Shown one piece after another: positions 57,479 to 64,000 of a stretch of 64,000 nt of DNA. Source of the stretch: Diphasiastrum complanatum (Eukaryota > Streptophyta > Lycopodiopsida > Lycopodiales > Lycopodiaceae); the NCBI GenBank assembly GCA_029204225.1, contig CM055110.1, forward strand, positions 14,262,796 to 14,326,795. The letters run 5' to 3'. The first letter of the stretch is position 1; the number at the start of each line of letters is the position of its first letter. The translations under genes were made by a program, and so were the position numbers. The notes under the pieces are model-generated. The model saw only the letters and a program-made list of their open reading frames with translations. It had not been told where the DNA came from and ran no database searches.

Positions 57479-60217
57479 ATGGCTTCCAATGGTGGGATCA
57501 TGCTAGAGTCTAGTGAAAGGTTGAGTTCATCAAACTACTCTACTTGGAAAGTGAGGATGGAGTCCTTACTTGAGTTGAATGAACTCATGGACATAGTTGC
57601 AGAAATTGAAGAGAGACCTCTCACACTTCAAGAGCAACAAAGGTTTGATAAGAAGGCCAAAAGGGCTCTTCATATCATTAAAATGAATGTTACAAATGAA
57701 CTTCTCAAGGAAGTTGGAAAGTGTCAAAGTGCAAGTGAGGCATGGAATGCCTTAAAGAAGCTCTTTGAATCAAAGTCCACATCTAGGGTATTGACCCTAA
57801 GGAGACAAATATTTTCTAGTAGGCAAAGAGAGGGTGAAAGTGCTCATGCATTTATCTTGAGAGTTAAGTCCCTAAGTGATGATTTAGCATGCATTGATGA
57901 GAACATAAAAGATGGTGAAATAGTCCAAGTTATGTTGAATGGTTTGCTAAATGAACATGCTAACCTTGTGCAAAGTTTTGCCATTCAAAGAGTCTTGCCA
58001 AGTGTGGTTGACTTGCAAGAAATCTTATTGGCTGAAGAACATAGGTTGCAATCAAAGCTTGATGGTGCATCCTTGCAAGGTGGAGGTGAAGAGACTTTCT
58101 TCACAAAAGGCAAATTCAAGGGCAAAGGTAAAGGCAAAGGGAAATGGTCCAAAGGTGGTAACTTTGATCATGATGATCACTCTTCCTCTTCCTCTTCTAC
58201 TAAGAACAATAAGTCAAAGTTCAAGTGCTTTTATTGTGGGATAAAAGGTCATTTTGCAAATGAATGTTATAAGAAGAAAAGAGAGCAAGGAGAGAGGCAA
58301 GGAAATCTTACAATAGATGAGGAAGAACATAACACATGTGAATCACTTGTTATGACTTCAAGTTTGTTAGCCAACATAGATGATAATGATCCTTGGTGGA
58401 TTGATAGTGGAGCCTCATCTCACATGACAAGACATAAGGAATACTTTACATCCTTATTGTCTTATGAGGGAGAAGGTAACATCATCTACACTGCAAATGA
58501 TGGTCAATGTGACATCAAAGGCATAGGCACTATTCCTATTTCCCTTTCAACAAATAGGAAAGCAAATCTTGAAAATGTTTTGTACATTCCTTCAATCACT
58601 AAGAATTTGCTTAGTGTAAGTCAAATGATTGACAAAGGACTTGATGTGGAGTTCATTGGAGATGCATGTTTGATAAGTAAATGTGGATCCTTGATTGCTC
58701 AAGGTAGGAGGCATGGTAAACTTTTCAAGCTTGATGCATGTGTGATCTCTAATCATGAAGGATGTATGGCTAGGGAGCAATTGACAAACCAAGAAGTTTG
58801 GCACAAGAGGTTGGGCCATCCCAACTTCAAATCTTTGGAGGTAATGGCAAAGAAAGAGCTTGTTCTTGGTCTCCCTAAAAGTCTTGTTGCAAACAATAGT
58901 GTTTGTGAACATTGTGCCTTGTCCAAATCTCATAGACTTGCTTATTCTAGATCTACTTCTAGATCTAAAGAAGCTTTTCAACTTGTGCATTCTGATATTC
59001 ATTCTTCTAGTACAACTAGCAATGGTGGGGCAAAGATGTATGCAACTTTCATTGATGACTTTAGTAGGTATACTTGGATCTATCTTCTTAAAAGTAAGGA
59101 TGAAGTGTTTGCTGCATTTGTCAAGTTCAAGAATGAAATGGAAAACCAATTCAATACAAAGATCAAATGCTTAAGATCTGATAATGGAGGGGAATACACC
59201 TCAAATAGGTTCAAAGACTTTTGTATAGCACATGGGATTAAGAGGGAGATGTCTAGTCCTAGGACTCCACAACAGAATGGAGTGGCCGAGAGGAAGAATA
59301 GAACCCTTTGTGAATGTGCCAAGGCAATGAGACTACATGCTAATCTTGCTAAGTCTTTTTGGGGGGAAGCTTTAGCATGTGCTAACTATCTATGTAATAG
59401 ATGGACAAGTGCTTCCTTGGATGGTAAAACTCCTCATGAGGTTCTTTATGGTAGAAGGCCGAGTGTCAAGCATTGTAGGATCTTTGGATGTACATGTTTT
59501 GTCAATATCACACTTGATGATAGAACTAAAGAAGATCCTTCATCAAAGAAGGGTGTGTTTGTTGGCTATAGTGAAGTAAGCAAGGCTTACAAAGTGTACA
59601 TTCCTTCTACAAAGAAAGTTGTCATAAGTAGGGATGTCATCTTTCATGAAGAGAATGTTTCCAATGTTGTTGATGTTGATGTTGATGTGCCTACTAATCA
59701 TCATGATGTGCAAGATGTCTTGGATGAAGATGGAGATGCCACTCCAAAGCAAACTTCAAGGAAGACTCAAAGGCAAAGGGCTAAGCCATCAAGGCTAACC
59801 TATGATGAAAAAGGAAAGCAAGTGGTGGACAACTCTAACTTTGCTTTTCTTACCTCTTTTGATGAACCAACTTGTGTAGGTGAAGCAATTCAAAAGAAGG
59901 AATGGATCCAAGCCATGGATCATGAGCATCAAGCACTCATCAAAAGCAACACATGGAGGTTGGTAAAGCTTCCAAAGGACAAGAAGGCAATTGGTTGTAA
60001 GTGGATCTTCAAGATCAAGACAAATCAAGATGGATCAATCAACAAGTACAAGGCAAGGTTGGTGGCAAAGGGGTATGCTCAAGAATATGGTATTGACTAT
60101 GATGAGACCTTTGCACCCGTGGCAAAGATGATATTTACATGGAGCAACCCGAGGGCTATGTTTCACATGATGAGCCTAATCATGTGTGCTATCTCCAAAA
60201 GAGTTTGTATGGGCTAA
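57479..60217 (+). CDS. Copia gag-protease-integrase polyprotein, truncated in RT
   Basis: 912-codon open frame from ATG 57479. Gag has NYSTWKVRMESLLELNELMD and STSRVLTLRRQIF, a Lys/Gly-rich linker and the CCHC knuckle CFYCGIKGHFANEC (about residue 250). The protease loop is WWIDSGASSHMT (about 305). The pre-integrase finger is WHKRLGHPNF...CEHCALSKSH. The integrase core has FIDDFSRYTW, LRSDNGGEYTSNRF and TPQQNGVAERKNRT, so D, D and E are present. RT starts normally (KWIFKIKTNQDGSINKYKA) and stops matching at FAPVAKM (about 60127), where a deletion shifts the frame. The missing part includes the first catalytic motifs. Gag, protease and integrase look functional. Confidence 0.95.
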   Translation: MASNGGIMLESSERLSSSNYSTWKVRMESLLELNELMDIVAEIEERPLTLQEQQRFDKKAKRALHIIKMNVTNELLKEVGKCQSASEAWNALKKLFESKSTSRVLTLRRQIFSSRQREGESAHAFILRVKSLSDDLACIDENIKDGEIVQVMLNGLLNEHANLVQSFAIQRVLPSVVDLQEILLAEEHRLQSKLDGASLQGGGEETFFTKGKFKGKGKGKGKWSKGGNFDHDDHSSSSSSTKNNKSKFKCFYCGIKGHFANECYKKKREQGERQGNLTIDEEEHNTCESLVMTSSLLANIDDNDPWWIDSGASSHMTRHKEYFTSLLSYEGEGNIIYTANDGQCDIKGIGTIPISLSTNRKANLENVLYIPSITKNLLSVSQMIDKGLDVEFIGDACLISKCGSLIAQGRRHGKLFKLDACVISNHEGCMAREQLTNQEVWHKRLGHPNFKSLEVMAKKELVLGLPKSLVANNSVCEHCALSKSHRLAYSRSTSRSKEAFQLVHSDIHSSSTTSNGGAKMYATFIDDFSRYTWIYLLKSKDEVFAAFVKFKNEMENQFNTKIKCLRSDNGGEYTSNRFKDFCIAHGIKREMSSPRTPQQNGVAERKNRTLCECAKAMRLHANLAKSFWGEALACANYLCNRWTSASLDGKTPHEVLYGRRPSVKHCRIFGCTCFVNITLDDRTKEDPSSKKGVFVGYSEVSKAYKVYIPSTKKVVISRDVIFHEENVSNVVDVDVDVPTNHHDVQDVLDEDGDATPKQTSRKTQRQRAKPSRLTYDEKGKQVVDNSNFAFLTSFDEPTCVGEAIQKKEWIQAMDHEHQALIKSNTWRLVKLPKDKKAIGCKWIFKIKTNQDGSINKYKARLVAKGYAQEYGIDYDETFAPVAKMIFTWSNPRAMFHMMSLIMCAISKRVCMG

Positions 60218-60715
60218 AGCAAGCACCAAGGAGTTGGTGATCAAATGGATAGGAAGTCAACAAGTGCCTTTGCAATCTATCTTGGAGATGGAGTGGTCTC
60301 ATGGCTATCAAAGAAGCAACCAACTATCTCTCTATCTTCCACCGAAGCCGAGTACAAGGCATTAACAACATGCACCAAGGAGATTCTTTGGATCAAGAGG
60401 ATGTTATTGGATCTTCACTTGCTGGAACCAGAGAAGACTCCAATCATACTTTGTGATAACCTTTCAGCCCAAAGCTTGGCAAGCAATCCTGTTTTTCATG
60501 CAAGGAGCAAGCACATTGAGATTGCTCACCATTTTGTGAGAGATCAAGTCATTGCCAAAGAGGTGGAGCTTCAACATGTCTCTTCAAAGGAGTGTGTGGC
60601 TGATATCTTCACCAAACCATTGGGAAAGGACCTATATTTAATGCATAGATCTAATCTTGGAATGTGCTCAAAGACTATGTTGAAACTAGCATCCAATGTT
60701 GAAGAGGGAGTGTGA
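60131..60715 (+). pseudogene. Copia RT remnant and RNase H
   Basis: Shifted frame from 60131: IYMEQPEGYVSHDEPNHVCYL (split as IYMEQPEGYV and SHDEPNHVCYL) and SLYGLKQAPRSW. A second deletion near 60238 then removes the YVDD box. RNase H follows intact as MDRKSTSAFAIYLGDG, SLSSTEAEYKAL, LCDNLSAQSLASNP and ADIFTKPL, ending at 60713-60715, partly within the LTR start. Confidence 0.93.
60701..60710 (+). other. Polypurine tract of the young copia element
   Basis: GAAGAGGGAG directly before the 3' LTR. Confidence 0.92.
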
Positions 60716-61365
60716 AAATTGTCAACATTTCCTAGCTAGTTTGAGGCCTAAATTGGCTAAAATTGTAAATAGTTTTGGTTCTGGAGTTTCACACGTGTGA
60801 ACCAGGCCACAATGTTTTTATTTACTGTATTTTTTCAGTATGATGAAGTGTCAAACTTCATACCCTTCAAAATGAGACCATTTTGATGTATTTTGGTCAT
60901 ATAAGCCATTTTTAGCTATTTTTCCTATATAGGGAATATCTAGGGTCAAGTACCTTCTAGAGAGAGGAGAGAGAGTCATCTTCCTCATCCATAAATAGTA
61001 GGGAAGTCGTGGAGAACAGGTTGGAGAAACCTTTTGTATGCTTCATTGAGATCAATAGATCATTGTCATTGTTTCTTCCTCCATTGAGAGCATTGTTGTG
61101 TGTATTGTCTTCAAGCTATTGTGTATGATCTTAGGTGCTTTCCAAAAGTGATAGGCTGATGTATTATGGACTGTATAATGCTATTTTGGGCCGCACTTGA
61201 TGTTTATGGAAGTTTCCATTTGTGATAAATGCTTTTTGATCAAGTTCTTTGCATTCTAGGTAGCATAGAATGTGTTGCCAATTCCTAGCTTATGTAGTTT
61301 GGAGTGCAAGAATTCAAGCCAATGATCTTGGAGTTTAGATCCACTTAGGATCTGTATTTTTCACA
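60711..61365 (+). repeat. 3' LTR of the young copia element
   Basis: 655 bp, two substitutions from 55653-56307 and no indel. Confidence 0.97.
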
Positions 61366-62060
<695 letters not shown>

Positions 62061-62879
62061 TTTCCCCTCCTTAGTTATCTTTCTCCTCTTCACTTTCTAT
62101 CACAAAAACAAACCTTTCAAAAAAAAAGAGCAAAAAACTTCAAAAACTTTCAAAAGAAAAAACTCCAAAAGCTTTGAACAAAATCTTCAAACACTAACGT
62201 CTAAGCATCAATCTTCAAGATCCAAGCTCCAAATGCAAGAAACGCTCCAAGCTCGCTTTCAATCGCTCCAACTTGCACAAAAAAAGTGAGAGGAAAGATG
62301 CAGGATTATGAGAAATCTCCAGAAAATTCATAGACGTCAAAATCTGATGACCAATTAACACGTCAAAATCTGACGTCCGTGTCTAATTAGAGCCCAGACA
62401 TCGTATTCAGATTGCTGACATGGAAATTGGAATCTGACGTCCATGCCAGATGGTCCGTAATTTTGTCTTTTTTTTCTAATTCCATGCCATATCCACGTTA
62501 GGCTGTCGAATTCCGACATGTCGGATTCTAACATCCACTTTGAAAATAGGTTGCCACCACAATTTCCCAATCAGTGGACCTCCAGTTTTGGAATTTTTGC
62601 TTGGATGTCGGACTCCGACACGTCGAATTGCAACAGATCATAAAAATTTCAAAAATTCGTCATGGACGCCCACGTCGAAATCCGCGCGATATGTTATTGT
62701 GAATATGTAGTAGCATAAATGAATCTAGAATAAGAATGGGATATAGGGAGAAAAGAAATAAATCCAACATTTACTTTTCTCATTCTTAGGAATATGCATA
62801 TATACACCTCCATCCAAACACACACAAGCCATCTACTCTTGGTTTTTTCGCACTAAATGTCTCCTCAGGAGTATGATTT
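62061..62879. other. No gene; recurring TCTGACGTCC words
   Basis: At 62340-62690 words such as AATCTGACGTCC, TCGGATTCTAACATCC and TCGGACTCCGACACGTCG recur irregularly. They may belong to the leader or LTR of a decayed retroelement. Confidence 0.4.
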
Positions 62880-63760
62880 TGTACAGCAATTGTAGAACTC
62901 CTATTTTGCAGCAAATTGTGGTGCATACTACTTCGGCCCAAAAAGAATCTGGAACTCCCATATATATCATCATATCTTTAGCGGATTTGACAATTGTACG
63001 ATTTTTTCTTTTAGTTATCCCATTATGTTGAGATGTATGAACCTATTCAAATTGCTACTTGACTTTATGCTTTTTTTAGAAACTAATGAATGCAGTAGAG
63101 TGGTAATCACCCTCTTGATCAGATCTCAACACCTTGATCTTGGCATTTGTTTGGTTTTCTACTAATACCTTGAAACAATCAAATGCCCTTGATGATGTAG
63201 ATCCATGTCCTTTTTGAATAATCATCAACAAACTTTAGGAAATAGAATACTCCACCGATTGACATTTTCTTCATCGGCCCATGCAAGTCCAAGTGTATTA
63301 GCTCAAGCACTCATTTGGCTTTAATTGCTCCCTCTTCTTCAAATGCTTCGCAAAGTGACTTGCCTAATATACATCCCTTGCAAACAGGTTCCTCCTAATC
63401 ATCCAACTTTTCAAATGCTTCTTAATGTGACTTATCTAGTATACATCCCTTGCAAATGGGTTCTTTTTTATCATCCAAGCTAGCTAGACATATCACTATC
63501 TTCAATTTGTGCAGCAATTTCAAACTCAAGAAGTTTAGATTTCCCAAGCATGCCACAAGTCACTCTCAGAATATCTGGTCGTTATCAATCCATTATACTT
63601 GGAAACCACTGCATATATCTTGTACAAGCCACATGACTTGTCACGGAAACCATCATCAATCACCTTATAACATCGTTTAATATCCTTGACTTGACACTTC
63701 TTATTGCTAAATTCAACTTTTAGTGAAGTTGGTGGCTTGTCAAATTACTCGATTTTCTTG
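62880..63760 (-). pseudogene. Decayed copia pre-integrase and integrase
   Basis: On the minus strand: LYKIYAVVSKYNGLI and DLWHAWEI (pre-integrase), CKGCILGKSLCEAF, VLELIHLDLHGPM, FLKFVDDYSKRTWI and GITKRKNRTIVKSAKDM. It has many stops and frameshifts and no RT within the window on the downstream side. Confidence 0.85.
63341..63475. repeat. Approximately 70-bp direct duplication
   Basis: CAAATGCTTC...GTGACTT(G/A)...ACATCCCTTGCAAA(C/T)(A/G)GGTTC occurs twice in tandem and duplicates the CKGCIL finger motif of the integrase relic. Confidence 0.85.
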
Positions 63761-64000
63761 TGCTTCTAGATTTTAGTTGAGGTCTTTAGTTGGTTTGGCC
63801 TATTTAATAGCTACTTTTGCTACTTTCCTTTTTCACATGTTAAGGTTGCTCTTGCTTCAATGTGTGGTGTGCATATGGTTTGTGGTGCTTTCCCAATATC
63901 GATGGTGGTGTGGTCTCCCTTCTTGTTTGTTTCATTTGGTGGTGCTCTTCACATGGTCATATGGCTTTTCCTTTTGAAATGGTCAAATTGTTGGTTATAT
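63761..64000. other. No recognisable feature
   Basis: TG-rich sequence at the window edge. The plus-strand hydrophobic frame has no family signature. Confidence 0.4.

Noticed and set aside
58592-59322. Minus-strand ORFs within the young copia element
   Set aside because: Shadows of the plus-strand gag-pol frame.

Overview
The window reads as repeat-rich nuclear DNA of a seed plant, probably an angiosperm. The supporting signs are one host gene with plant-type exons and multi-kilobase introns, nested LTR retrotransposons of the Ty1/copia and Ty3/gypsy (chromovirus and Athila/Tat-like) types, long (CT)n and (CA)n tracts, and a primer-binding site complementary to initiator Met-tRNA in three elements. 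I cannot name the species.

Left part (1-12.4 kb). The only clear host gene is on the minus strand: exons 1 and 2 of an internal, mitochondrial type II NAD(P)H dehydrogenase (NDA family). They are separated by a 4.9-kb intron, and intron 2 runs off the left edge. Intron 1 carries a BED-finger transposase fragment, microsatellites and a hAT-like non-autonomous element with an exact 8-bp target-site duplication. Intron 2 carries a decayed plus-strand chromovirus whose 3' LTR is interrupted by a foldback element. The two small elements share the same palindromic core.

Nested block (12.4-31.3 kb, minus strand). An Athila-like element (5' LTR about 30.66-31.30 kb, then leader, then gag) was split by a copia element (23.22-29.46 kb, TSD ATTGG) and by a chromovirus (12.77-22.34 kb, candidate TSD GAATG). 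The Athila gag reading frame resumes across the chromovirus. The chromovirus itself holds a scrambled copia fragment (about 17.36-19.03 kb) and an antiparallel Athila integrase fragment (about 14.34-14.63 kb).

Middle (31.3-42.8 kb). Relics here are a copia integrase piece, a diverged histone H3-like pseudogene with an SPK-rich tail, a copia gag piece, a UFD1/PRLI-interacting-factor-K-like exon, an ORF with a CRF domain but no AP2 domain, and a tandem satellite of about 350 bp. There are also several microsatellite blocks. Long stretches show nothing recognisable.

Right part (42.8-64 kb). Rearranged pieces of the Athila-like family (protease, pol, two copies of an unrecognised 3' ORF in the env-like position, four LTR pieces in both orientations) are followed by a very young copia element (55.65-61.37 kb). 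Its 655-bp LTRs differ at two bases, yet its RT is deleted. It sits inside a higher-order array of CT/CA microsatellites. A decayed copia integrase region closes the window.

Apart from the NDA gene, almost everything is mobile-element sequence at various stages of decay. All exon limits, lineages and element edges were judged by eye.
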